From: Amphibacillus sp. MSJ-3
GTDB lineage: Bacteria > Bacillota > Bacilli > Bacillales > Amphibacillaceae
DNA length: 64,000 nt
Reading direction: 5' to 3'
Assembly: GCF_018919165.1 (NCBI RefSeq)
Contig: NZ_JAHLQM010000002.1
Location: 62,001 to 126,000, forward strand
The position numbers were made by a program, and so were the translations under genes. Positions 55,498 to 64,000 of the stretch are shown here, piece by piece (within the stretch, counting starts at the first letter, position 1; every line of letters begins with the position of its first letter). The notes beneath the pieces are model-generated. The model was given only the letters and a program-made list of their open reading frames with translations. It was not told where the DNA came from and did not search any database.

Positions 55498-55526
55498 ATT
55501 ATAACTAACCGCTTACATATTTTCAA
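55498..55526 (-). promoter_or_regulatory. kdgA promoter with cre-like site in spacer
   Basis: Minus strand TTGAAA (55526-55521), 17-bp spacer, TATAAT (55503-55498). The spacer holds TGTAAGCGGTTAGT (55517-55504), 12 of 14 cre positions, between the two promoter boxes. Confidence 0.8.
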
Positions 55527-55563
55527 CTCACAAGTTTATATTTTTTGATTCCATCAAAATAGA

Positions 55564-55638
55564 CAAAAAAACATCACTCAGCAATGACTTTAAAAGTGTT
55601 AAACATTATCTTTCAAAGTTTAATTGCTTTGTGATGTT
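55564..55638 (-). terminator. Terminator after nadCA
   Basis: AACATCAC (55570-55577) pairs with GTGATGTT (55631-55638), with inner GCAAT/ATTGC. On the minus strand a run of seven T follows. Confidence 0.75.
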
Positions 55639-55648
55639 ATTAAGAAAG

Positions 55649-56608
55649 TTATCCGATTGTCACCATACGATCGATCGCCTGCTTCGCCTTCCCGGCCACC
55701 TGTTCGGGTACAGTAATGACATGCTTCTTTTCTTTCAAAGCGGTTAGTACTTTTTCCAATGTGATCATTTTCATAAAAGGACAAACAGCCTCTGGGTTAG
55801 CCGCCAAAAAGCGCTTGCCAGGGTTTTGCCTTTCCATCTGATGAATGATGCCAACTTCTGTCGCAACAATAAATTCATCTGCTTGAGCGACTTTTGAATG
55901 CTTTAACATCTGACCCGTTGATAAAATATGTGTTTTATCCTCAGGCAAGACTCCCTCAGCTTTCAAATATAAACTTGAAGTTGAACAACCACACTCTGGA
56001 TGAACGAGTAAGTCTGCCTTCGGATGATGACGAATAACATCTTCCACTTGATCTGGCCTGATTCCCGCATGAACATGGCATTCACCTAACCAGATATGAA
56101 TATTGTCACGACCTGTTTCGCGTTTTACAAATTGACCAAGAAACATATCTGGTAAAAATAAAATCTCTTTATCTCTTGGAATAGAGTTAACTACCTCAAC
56201 AGCATTAGATGACGTACAGCAATAATCACTTTCCGCTTTGACCTCTGCTGATGTGTTTACATAAGATACCACTACAGCATCAGGATATTCACTCTTCCAT
56301 TTGCGAAGTTGTTCAACGGTAATTGAGTCAGCTAAGGAACAGCCTGCTTCTAAATCAGGAAGTAATACTGTCTTTCCTGGATTCAAGATAGCTGCTGTTT
56401 CCGCCATAAAGTGAACACCACAAAAAACAATAACATCCGCTTCTGTAGTCAAAGCAGCTCGAGCAAGCGCTAATGAATCACCAAGCACATCTGCAATATC
56501 TTGGATCTCTGGCATTTGATAGTTATGTGCCAGTATAATTGCATGGTGTTTTTCCTTCCATTTGTTAATCTCCTCAACTATCAACCTTTGCTTATCTGCC
56601 ACAATCAT
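55649..56608 (-). CDS. nadA: Quinolinate synthase, short form
   Basis: A 319-residue iron-sulfur enzyme making quinolinate from iminoaspartate and dihydroxyacetone phosphate. Conserved Cys in FCGVHFMAETA, HPECGCS and NPEAVCPFMK regions fit the three cluster ligands; AHNYQ is the substrate motif. It is shorter than the Bacillus type, like clostridial or thermophile forms. 13 bp after nadC. The oxygen-sensitive 4Fe-4S cluster suits a mostly fermentative cell. Confidence 0.95.
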   Translation of the reverse strand: MIVADKQRLIVEEINKWKEKHHAIILAHNYQMPEIQDIADVLGDSLALARAALTTEADVIVFCGVHFMAETAAILNPGKTVLLPDLEAGCSLADSITVEQLRKWKSEYPDAVVVSYVNTSAEVKAESDYCCTSSNAVEVVNSIPRDKEILFLPDMFLGQFVKRETGRDNIHIWLGECHVHAGIRPDQVEDVIRHHPKADLLVHPECGCSTSSLYLKAEGVLPEDKTHILSTGQMLKHSKVAQADEFIVATEVGIIHQMERQNPGKRFLAANPEAVCPFMKMITLEKVLTALKEKKHVITVPEQVAGKAKQAIDRMVTIG

Positions 56609-56621
56609 TTTATAATCCCCC

Positions 56622-57461
56622 TCATTTATCTAGTAAAACTTCAGCACTAATATCTAGTGCGTGATATGAATGTGTTAAAAATCCAAGAGAAATATAGTCA
56701 ACCCCTGTCTCACGAAAAAGTGCTAAATTCTCCATATCAATTCCGCCTGATGCTTCTGTAATAATTGAATCAGGCACAAGCTTTATCAACTGTGCAATCT
56801 GATCCGGCGGGCAATTATCAAACATAATAATATCCGCACCCGCTTCAACAGCCTCAATGACTTGCTCTTTTGATTCTGTCTCCACTTCAATCTTTACCAT
56901 ATGACCAGTTTGACTTCGTACGAATTGAACTGCTCGCTTAATCGAACCAGCAAAAGATATATGATTATCTTTAATCATCACCCCGTCATACAAGCCAAAT
57001 CGGTGATTATAACCACCGCCACAACGAACAGCATACTTCTCGATCATACGAAGTCCCGGGGTTGTTTTTCGTGTATCACAAATCCTAATTTGATCATTGT
57101 TTAATCTTGCTACAGCTTTAGAGGTTAATGTAGCAATACCACTCATACGCTGGATCAAATTAAGAATCACCCGCTCTCCTTTTAATAAATCTGTTATTTC
57201 TCCAGTGACAAGCGCCAATTGTTGACCCGGAACCACCTGATCACCATCACTAGCAACAATGTTTACATCCATGCCTGAATTCAGTATTAAAAAACCCGTT
57301 TGAATAATATCTTTCCCACAAAAGATACCTGCCTCTTTAGCCAAAAAGACAAGTTTACCTTGTTTTCCTTGTGGAAAGATCAAATCTGTTGTTTGATCGC
57401 CTTCTCCCAAATCTTCAATAAAAAAATTCTCTAGTATCCTTTTCAACTTAACTTGATTCAT
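56622..57461 (-). CDS. nadC: Nicotinate-nucleotide pyrophosphorylase
   Basis: A 279-residue enzyme converting quinolinate and PRPP to nicotinate mononucleotide. Motifs: DLGEGDQTTD, RKTTPGLR, the GGGYNHRFGLYDGVMIKDNH catalytic segment, and EASGGI near the C-terminus. ATG 57461 gives the family's usual length; the ribosome site is weak there and the frame is open to 57515. nadB, usually in this operon, is absent. Confidence 0.94.
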   Translation of the reverse strand: MNQVKLKRILENFFIEDLGEGDQTTDLIFPQGKQGKLVFLAKEAGIFCGKDIIQTGFLILNSGMDVNIVASDGDQVVPGQQLALVTGEITDLLKGERVILNLIQRMSGIATLTSKAVARLNNDQIRICDTRKTTPGLRMIEKYAVRCGGGYNHRFGLYDGVMIKDNHISFAGSIKRAVQFVRSQTGHMVKIEVETESKEQVIEAVEAGADIIMFDNCPPDQIAQLIKLVPDSIITEASGGIDMENLALFRETGVDYISLGFLTHSYHALDISAEVLLDK

Positions 57462-58050
57462 ATTGACAAGCCACATCCCTTTTATATTTTTTGAGCATGC
57501 GTTTTTTCCCATCACGAAATAACTGACTTAATCTTATCTATCACGTTCACTTTTATCAGTATTTTTAATCAAATTAGTAAAATAGTTAAGTGTAAAATGA
57601 CTGTATCTAAAATCAAATCAACTTCCCCAGTTAATTCCATTCTTTATTGACAAATAACCGGTGTCTTGTCATCTATCTTTACATATGATCGGATAAAAAA
57701 CAAGGTTTTTTACTGCTAATTTTGAAAGCTTCCAATTCCCTCTAATCATGACTTGCTTCTATGCTCGGAAACTGTGGTTTTATGCGCGCTAATCACACTT
57801 CTATGCTCGGCAATTCTACTTTTATGCGCGGAAATGGGACCTTTATGCGCGACAAACGCAGTTTTATGCGCGGAAACCCATTTCTATACCATATATACAG
57901 GGATTTTCCCAATTATCAAACAATAATCAGATTAAGTGAAGATTGTTATAGACTTAATTTTAAAAGATATTACTTTTCTATATCTGGGTAATAGTATATA
58001 ATTAAGTCAACTAAATATATTTTATTGGTATCAATAAGGAGGAAATTTTC
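57462..58050. other. Intergenic region upstream of nadC and corC-like gene
   Basis: No gene accepted. It contains the 21-bp tandem array (57761-57885). A TATAAT at 57997-58002 may serve the plus-strand gene. No NiaR or YrxA operator was recognised for nadC. Confidence 0.5.
57761..57885 (+). repeat. 21-bp tandem repeat array, six units
   Basis: Units begin at 57761, 57782, 57803, 57824, 57845 and 57866, each starting ATGCKCG and ending in a T-rich triplet, with a variable middle. The period is exactly 21 bp except for the last unit. An open frame across it would read a heptapeptide repeat like MRGNGTF but has no ribosome site. Confidence 0.9.
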
Positions 58051-59268
58051 GTGATCATTGCGATCATCTTTTTATTATTTGCTTCATTTTTCTTTTCTGG
58101 AAGCGAGACAGCTCTAACATCCACAAATAGGATAAAGTTGCAAACTAAAGTAAGAAACGGTGACAAAAAGTCAGAAAAATTATTAGACTTAGTTTCAAAG
58201 CCTAGCGAATTTATTACAAGTATCTTAATCGGAAACAATATAGCAAATATCGTTCTGCCAACTCTTGTAACAACCATTGCCATCGATTATGGCTATAATG
58301 TCGGAATAGCAACAGCAATATTAACTATTGTTATCATTATTTTTGCAGAAATTGTGCCAAAATCAATTGCAGCTGCATTTCCGGAGCGAATCTCATATAT
58401 TGTCTATCCGGTTATTGCAGCTTTCGTTTCTATTTTCAAGCCAATAACTGTTACTGTAAACTGGCTAACAACCCTAATTACTAAAGCTTTATCTAAAGAT
58501 GAACCTGAAAGCGTATCCGTCTCAAAAGAAGAATTAAGAGCAATCATTGAAATTGCGGATTCTGAAGGGATGTTCCAAAAAGATGAATCTTATCGTATTA
58601 AAGGCGTCCTTGATTTTCATAATTTAAATGTTAAAGACGTTTTAAAGACACCCCGAGTTGAAATTGTAGCATTACCACACAATTCAACTTATGATGAGGT
58701 AAAAAAAGCTTTACTTCAATATCCATTCTCAAGGTATCCTGTTTATGATGAAGATATTGACCATATTATTGGCGTCTTTCATTCCAAGCATCTGATTCAT
58801 TGGTCTGAACAACAAGAGAAGTCTTTAGAAAACTTTATTGATGAACCTTTGATTGCATACGAATTTCATTCAATTGAATGGGTCTTTAGACAAATGACAA
58901 TTGAGAAAAAACATATGGCTATTGTTTTAGATGAATATGGTGGAACAGAAGGTATTCTAACACATGAAGATATTATCGAAACAATGATTGGACTAGAAAT
59001 TGAAGATGAAACAGATTTAGAAGGTGATCTGTTGGTTGAAAAGTTAACCGAAACTGAGATCATTTGTGATGGTAAAATCACTTTACATCGTTTGAATTCG
59101 ATCTTTGGAACTGACATTCCAGAAGAAGAAGATGTACTTGCTGGTTATTTATTAAAAGCATTTAATAACTTTCCTGCTGAAAATGATGTTATGGAAAGAA
59201 ACAATTTGACCTTTAAAATTTTAAAAGTTGATGGAAGAACTATTGACAAAGTACAAATTATTAAGTAA
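58051..59268 (+). CDS. CNNM/CBS-domain membrane protein (HlyC/CorC family)
   Basis: A 405-residue protein: CNNM transmembrane domain (about 1-180, three to four helices), two CBS domains (about 200-320), and a CorC_HlyC domain (about 330-405). Relatives export magnesium or other divalent ions; the name hemolysin is historical. GTG 58051 follows AAGGAGGA. Monocistronic with a terminator. Confidence 0.92.
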   Translation: MIIAIIFLLFASFFFSGSETALTSTNRIKLQTKVRNGDKKSEKLLDLVSKPSEFITSILIGNNIANIVLPTLVTTIAIDYGYNVGIATAILTIVIIIFAEIVPKSIAAAFPERISYIVYPVIAAFVSIFKPITVTVNWLTTLITKALSKDEPESVSVSKEELRAIIEIADSEGMFQKDESYRIKGVLDFHNLNVKDVLKTPRVEIVALPHNSTYDEVKKALLQYPFSRYPVYDEDIDHIIGVFHSKHLIHWSEQQEKSLENFIDEPLIAYEFHSIEWVFRQMTIEKKHMAIVLDEYGGTEGILTHEDIIETMIGLEIEDETDLEGDLLVEKLTETEIICDGKITLHRLNSIFGTDIPEEEDVLAGYLLKAFNNFPAENDVMERNNLTFKILKVDGRTIDKVQIIK

Positions 59269-59431
59269 AATTCTTTAATCTAATGAATATTAATTTGTTT
59301 AATTTAAAATAAATTTACCACCCTGTATTGTAGATTAATATGTTGAAATCCTTACCCTCAATCATTGAGTCTTATCTCATTTTCATAGTAGGGTAAATAA
59401 AATCAATCATACTGGGATAAACCCTTGATAC

Positions 59432-59469
59432 AAAAAGATGATCTTGGCTTTCATTCAGATCATCTTTTT
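59432..59469 (+). terminator. Terminator after CNNM/CBS gene
   Basis: A 13-bp perfect stem, AAAAAGATGATCT (59432-59444) with AGATCATCTTTTT (59457-59469). Confidence 0.85.
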
Positions 59470-59518
59470 CATGCTTGTAGACATACAATGACTTATTGCA
59501 TTAAATAGGAGGTGCATG

Positions 59519-60925
59519 ATGGGGAAAGATATGACATCCGGAAACCCTTTGAAATTAATACTTTTCTTTACTCTTCCAATGTTGTTGGGGAATATATTCC
59601 AACAATTTTATAGTATGGCTGATACATTTATCGTTAGCCAGACACTGGGTATGAATGCCCTAGCTGCCGTTGGTTCTACCGGTAGTATTACCTTTTTAAT
59701 TCTCGGCTTAGCTATTGGGTTAACAGCAGGATTGGCAGTGATCACCGCCCAACGTTTTGGTCGAAAAGATGAAGCCGCTTTAAGAAGTAGCTTAGGTGTC
59801 AGCTTAATAATTGTTGCGATTGCAAGTATGATCTTAACAATCTTAGCAACAGCAAATACAAGGGAAATTTTAATATTAATGCAAACACCTCCAGAAATCA
59901 TTGATCAAGCTCATGATTATTTAGTAATTATCTTTGCTGGAACAGGAGCAACTGTTTTGTTTAATTATCTATCCAATGTGTTGAGAGCAATTGGTGATAG
60001 TCGAACACCGTTAATCTTTTTAATCATTGCTTCTATCTTAAATGTCGTTTTGGACTATCTATTTATCCTAGCCTTTAATATGAATGTGGAAGGGGCAGGA
60101 TATGCGACTATTATTTCTCAAATTGTTGCCTCGATTCTTTGCCTGCTTTATATAAAGAAACATGTTCCTATTCTTCGGATTCACAAAGAGGATTGGACAC
60201 TGAAGTGGTCAGAGTATAAAGAGCATTTACGAATTGGACTTCCTTTTGGCTTTCAATATTCCATTATTGCAGTTGGAACCATTGCGGTTCAAATTACACT
60301 AAATCAATTGGGTGCACTTTCTGTTGCTGCTTATACCGCCGCTTCCAAAATAGATCAATTATTGACAATGCCACTTCAAACCATCGGAGTAACCATGTCG
60401 ACTTACGCAGCTCAGAACTTCGGGGCTGGGAAATTTGATCGAATAAGAAAAGGCGTTCGTGTCGCATTAAAATTAACAATCAGCTATAGTATTACAATTG
60501 GAATCATCTTATGGTTTAATGGTCGCTTCTTATCATCATTTTTTGTTGATGGAAACCATGAGGCTGTCTTGGATTTAACAGATCAATTCTTTAAAATTCA
60601 ATCACCATTTTATACATTTTTAGCACTTATCTTTGTTTTGAGGCTTACATTACAAGGATTAGGGAATAGTTTTGCCCCTACATTAGCAGGAGCAATGGAA
60701 CTTGTCGCTAGAATATTCGGGGCAATTATACTCTCGAAATTATTTGGTTTTCGCGGGGCAATTATGTCTAATCCATTAGCATGGATTAGTGCTGTCATTC
60801 CATTAGTTTTATCGTACTATTATACCCAGCGTTTATTGACAAATTCCCCTACGCCATTAGCACTTAAGTTGTCCCTTGGTTCAAAAGGAATTGTTCAAGC
60901 CGTTAATACCCTAGAAGATAATTAA
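59519..60925 (+). CDS. MATE-family efflux transporter
   Basis: A 468-residue twelve-helix antiporter of the MATE family, close to the DinF/NorM-like group of Firmicutes. The start GKDMTSGNPLKLILFFTLPM and the QQFYSMADTFIVSQ segment are typical. ATG 59519 is 6 bp after AGGAGG (59507-59512); ATG 59516 is closer. It may export cationic drugs or metabolites using a sodium or proton gradient; the substrate is unknown. Confidence 0.94.
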   Translation: MGKDMTSGNPLKLILFFTLPMLLGNIFQQFYSMADTFIVSQTLGMNALAAVGSTGSITFLILGLAIGLTAGLAVITAQRFGRKDEAALRSSLGVSLIIVAIASMILTILATANTREILILMQTPPEIIDQAHDYLVIIFAGTGATVLFNYLSNVLRAIGDSRTPLIFLIIASILNVVLDYLFILAFNMNVEGAGYATIISQIVASILCLLYIKKHVPILRIHKEDWTLKWSEYKEHLRIGLPFGFQYSIIAVGTIAVQITLNQLGALSVAAYTAASKIDQLLTMPLQTIGVTMSTYAAQNFGAGKFDRIRKGVRVALKLTISYSITIGIILWFNGRFLSSFFVDGNHEAVLDLTDQFFKIQSPFYTFLALIFVLRLTLQGLGNSFAPTLAGAMELVARIFGAIILSKLFGFRGAIMSNPLAWISAVIPLVLSYYYTQRLLTNSPTPLALKLSLGSKGIVQAVNTLEDN

Positions 60926-60944
60926 AAAAATAAACTTTATTCGA

Positions 60945-61068
60945 GGCCACTGAAAAAGTAAAGCATTAAAAATTAACTAGTCACTTATCAGTATTTTTAA
61001 GGTTAAGTTTGGACTATACTCCCTACCTTAGCTTTAAAAATACGCTAATTATAACTTTTTCAGTGACC
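60945..61068. mobile_element. MITE-like inverted-repeat element
   Basis: GGCCACTGAAAAAGT (60945-60959) and ACTTTTTCAGTGACC (61054-61068) are inverted repeats with one mismatch around 124 bp. A second inner inverted pair, GTATTTTTAAGGTTAAG with CTTAGCTTTAAAAATAC, is inside. A non-autonomous element or a large terminator hairpin are both possible. Confidence 0.55.
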
Positions 61069-61254
61069 TTTTTTTATTCTGGGACAGTTTTCTCTCCATT
61101 GAACAGGAGATGAAGCTATCAGATCTTTCACAGCTGGTTGCTTCCAACTGTCTTCTTAATTTCCCTTACTTATTAATCTAAGTGTTATGGATAGTTAAAA
61201 TGTGACAAAATAATTTAATTATACTGTCCTTAAATATCCTTATCTGTTTTTAAA
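61069..61254. other. Non-coding gap after MITE-like element
   Basis: No gene or clear signal. Starts with TTTTTTATTCTGGGACAG, which loosely recalls the IS1182-type ends. Confidence 0.4.
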
Positions 61255-61292
61255 AAATAAAAAAAGGCCAAATCCTAATTAAGATTTTAGCC
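61255..61292 (-). terminator. Terminator after FMN reductase gene
   Basis: GGCC..AAATC (61266-61274) pairs with GATTTTAGCC (61283-61292). On the minus strand TTTTTTTATTTTTT follows. Confidence 0.8.
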
Positions 61293-61337
61293 CTGATAAG
61301 TTTTTAGTTGATCATGGTTAAATAAAAGTACCACTTG

Positions 61338-61883
61338 CTATTGGTATTTTTTTATTAAATCAACAAAGCTGTCGACAAATGATTGCAAAAACTGAATCGT
61401 TTGTTCATTATTTAGCTTTCCATTCTCATCTAATAAGTCTGGGGAATTAGCCAGATACACTTCTGGTTGTTGGACGACAGGCATATTTAGAAATGTTAGT
61501 GATTGACGTAAATGATGATTCGCCCCAAAACCACTTAGCTGACTAATTGATTGACTAATAATAGCCGCCGGCTTAGCATTCCAAACACTTTCCCCATAAG
61601 GACGTGAACCTACATCTATTGCATTTTTTAATACACCTGGTACTGAGCGGTTATATTCTGGAGTAACAAACAATACTGCATCAACACTGCGAATCGCATC
61701 CCGAAATGAAACATATTCTTCTGGTGCATTGCTATCATATTCCTCATTATAGAGTGGCAACTGGCCAATTTCGACAAACTCCGTCTGATAGTCTTTTGGA
61801 AATAGACTAGCAACGTTTTCTGCAATTTTCCTTGAAAAAGACTCTTTTCTCAAACTCCCCACTATTACGGCTACCTTTACCAT
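61338..61883 (-). CDS. NADPH-dependent FMN reductase / quinone reductase
   Basis: A 181-residue flavodoxin-fold protein. FMN phosphate loop GSLRKESFSRK (9-19) and TPEYNRSVPGVLKNAIDVGS (about 73-92). Relatives reduce azo dyes, chromate or quinones using NAD(P)H. Monocistronic. Substrate unknown. Confidence 0.92.
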   Translation of the reverse strand: MVKVAVIVGSLRKESFSRKIAENVASLFPKDYQTEFVEIGQLPLYNEEYDSNAPEEYVSFRDAIRSVDAVLFVTPEYNRSVPGVLKNAIDVGSRPYGESVWNAKPAAIISQSISQLSGFGANHHLRQSLTFLNMPVVQQPEVYLANSPDLLDENGKLNNEQTIQFLQSFVDSFVDLIKKYQ

Positions 61884-62399
61884 CTAATCCCGTCCTTTCA
61901 TTTTATTTATTCAAGTATTTAAAAAACATTTGCGTTAACATGCTATAAACCATTTAATTACTTGATTATAAATTTAGCGACAAACTTAAACCCAACAATA
62001 TAATAGATATAATTAACATTCCCATTTCAAGTGATCTAAAACATTTCACTGCTCAACTTATATTGTTGAATGAATTATACCAATAGCTCACTAGCGCCAA
62101 TTGGGTCGTCTACTTTGTTCGATCAAATAAAGAACAGTGGGGGCCACAGGATCTGGTGGGTTTAGTTTGCCTTCCCCTTATCCCCACTGATCTTTGCTTG
62201 AGATAAGAAAACTTTAATTTTCCTAATCACCAGTCCTGCCCTTCATATACTTTGAAGTGAGAACCCTTTGTCTAAAATCAGATTAACAGTGGTACTTTTT
62301 AAACTTTTGGAGGAAGCTTGGAAAACCAAAGTTAAAAATTTGAGCATATTTATCCTTTGGATAGAAAATGATTTTTTTGCTAGCTCTACAGATATTTTT
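61884..62399. other. Intergenic region with repeat copy
   Basis: No gene. From about 62140 to 62275 there is a degenerate dispersed-repeat copy, with CCACAGGATCTGGTGGG and CCCCACTGATC elements. Confidence 0.5.
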
Positions 62400-62435
62400 G
62401 GCCTTAACTCGGATTAATGAGCTAAGGCCTTTTTA
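62400..62435. terminator. Hairpin terminator near sodC end
   Basis: GGCCTTA (62400-62406) and TAAGGCC (62423-62429), with inner CTC/GAG, followed by six T on the plus strand. On the minus strand, where sodC ends, the T tract is absent. Confidence 0.65.
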
Positions 62436-62455
62436 TAAAAGTGATTATTTACTAA

Positions 62456-63058
62456 TTATTCTCCTATTACCCCACAAGCGATTCTTTTTCCTGAATTTCC
62501 TGAAGGCTGTGAAATATAATCATCAGGATTCGCATGAATGACTAATGAGGTCCCTGCTTTCGTAAATAGGGTATTTTCATGATCACGTTTGAGACTTACC
62601 ATTGGTGCATCCAACTCCGCATAAACAGTTCCATCTTCATTCACAACAATATTTTCAAGGTCACCAGCATGAGGACCTTCTGGGTGTTCAAATCCATGTT
62701 TGCTGTTTGTAGGATTATAATGTCCACCGGCTGATTCAAAATCTGGTGGAATACACTCCCCTACTTCATGAATATGAAAACCATGCTCACCCGGTGGCAG
62801 GTTCTCCCCTTCAAGTACAATATGAACGCCATCCGTATCTTTTTCTGTCAATGTTGCTGTTGCAACTTGCATTCCTTCACTATTCATTAATGTAACAAGT
62901 ACTTTTTCCTTCGATGCATTCGTTTCAATAGCCTCATCCTCTTGATTATTATTTATCTGTTCTCTCTCCTGTTGGCTATTCCATTCTGAAGATTGACAGG
63001 CAGATAAAATAAAAGTAAAGAAGAGGATCGTACAGAAGATAACGGTTTTCTTTCTCAC
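62456..63058 (-). CDS. sodC: Copper/zinc superoxide dismutase, lipoprotein
   Basis: A 200-residue membrane-anchored Cu/Zn SOD. Lipobox ILSAC (Cys about 20). All metal ligands appear present: HGFHIHEVG, GGHYNP, SKHG, GPHAGDL and VIHANPDD, plus Cys in GECIPP and RIACGVIG. B. subtilis YojM is described as lacking part of the copper site, whereas this protein looks complete. It would detoxify superoxide outside the membrane. Confidence 0.94.
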   Translation of the reverse strand: MRKKTVIFCTILFFTFILSACQSSEWNSQQEREQINNNQEDEAIETNASKEKVLVTLMNSEGMQVATATLTEKDTDGVHIVLEGENLPPGEHGFHIHEVGECIPPDFESAGGHYNPTNSKHGFEHPEGPHAGDLENIVVNEDGTVYAELDAPMVSLKRDHENTLFTKAGTSLVIHANPDDYISQPSGNSGKRIACGVIGE

Positions 63059-63378
63059 TTATTCAGCACTCCTTTCGGGATTAATCTGTATTTATTCATA
63101 GTTTGTTCAAATTCACTTAAATTTAATCAATAAAGTGAAACTTCAATCAGTGGAAACAAACCCATTAAATAGAGCTTTAATCAATCTCCGAAATTTCCAC
63201 ATCATATCTATAAATAAACCAATAGAAATGCCTAAATTTATTTTTCTAGGGCCATCATCATTCTTAATCATATGCAATTAATTGATTATTTCCCTTCAAT
63301 AATTAAATCTATTTCTAGTAGAACTTAATTTGAATGAGATATTTTAAATTCAAGTTAAAACGATTTACCCAGAACAAA
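63059..63378. other. Intergenic region with repeat arm
   Basis: No gene. The dispersed-repeat arm AAAGTGAAACTTCAATCAGTGG is at 63132-63153. Otherwise AT-rich. Confidence 0.5.
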
Positions 63379-63414
63379 GCCGGTGTTGATTTAACTCCAA
63401 CAATCAACACCGGC
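63379..63414. terminator. Terminator after second GH1 gene
   Basis: A 13-bp perfect stem, GCCGGTGTTGATT (63379-63391) with AATCAACACCGGC (63402-63414). Confidence 0.85.
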
Positions 63415-63445
63415 CTTAGTTTAATTATTTTATTCAAAATTAGAC

Positions 63446-64000
<555 letters not shown>

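Noticed and set aside
55440-55526. Longer kdgA start at 55526
   Set aside because: It starts inside the -35 box; the upstream codons cover the promoter and operators, and TTG 55439 has a good ribosome site.
57761-57885. CRISPR array
   Set aside because: Unit of 21 bp with no constant 24-37 bp repeat, no unique spacers and no cas genes.
57974-57990. Possible further copy of the kdgA/yesM operator (TTTTCTATATCTGGG)
   Set aside because: Only about 10 of 15 positions match, there is no 20-bp partner and the gene is unrelated.
57761-57991. 76-aa repetitive protein across the 21-bp array
   Set aside because: No ribosome site, biased repeats, and the frame is a by-product of a 21-bp period.

Overview
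The window is about 64 kb of low-GC Firmicute chromosome. Strong AGGAGG ribosome sites, frequent TTG/GTG starts, sigma-A promoters, CcpA (cre) sites, sortase-anchored wall enzymes and a Yes-type pectin locus all point to Bacillaceae. The ahpC-ahpF pair, fermentative genes and an FNR-type regulator suggest a facultative anaerobe near Amphibacillus, Halolactibacillus or Gracilibacillus. That placement is inference; no rRNA or tRNA gene was seen.

Layout. 1-4185: end of a beta-glucoside PTS operon (EIIC, EIIA, GH1) and its PRD regulator. 4575-9606: a wall-anchored GH26 mannanase divergent from manA, which has a long structured leader. 9848-12420: an FNR-like regulator divergent from a diverged acetolactate-synthase-like gene with a perfect FNR box between them. 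12433-12828: a decayed IS1182-type element. 13022-15553: M23 peptidase, bactofilin and a YpuA-like protein. 15639-25461: maltose acetyltransferase, ahpC-ahpF, a short-chain dehydrogenase, DUF4317, alanine dehydrogenase and an unusual catalase. 25748-55439: the carbohydrate island. 55649-64000: nadCA, CorC-like protein, MATE exporter, FMN reductase, CuZn-SOD and the end of a second phospho-beta-glucosidase.

How the island works (family knowledge plus inference). Two very large surface proteins attack pectin outside the cell: a PL1 pectate lyase fused to a CE8 pectin methylesterase, and a PL9-type lyase. Like the mannanase, both end in a non-standard sorting signal (LPSTA or LPGTS). An ABC importer with a DUF624 partner takes up oligosaccharides. 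GH105 removes unsaturated uronates, RhaM handles rhamnose, and KduI, KduD, KdgK and KdgA convert the uronates to pyruvate and glyceraldehyde-3-phosphate. Control comes from a YesMN two-component system, an IclR regulator and CcpA.

The most interesting regulatory result is that the kdgA and yesM promoters share one architecture: TTGAAA, 17 bp, TATAAT, then two operator-like copies of TTTCCTATATGGAAA spaced exactly 20 bp, starting the same distance after the -10 box. Intergenic DNA also holds a degenerate palindromic repeat family (at least eight half-copies), three IS1182-related relics or miniature elements, and a 21-bp tandem array.
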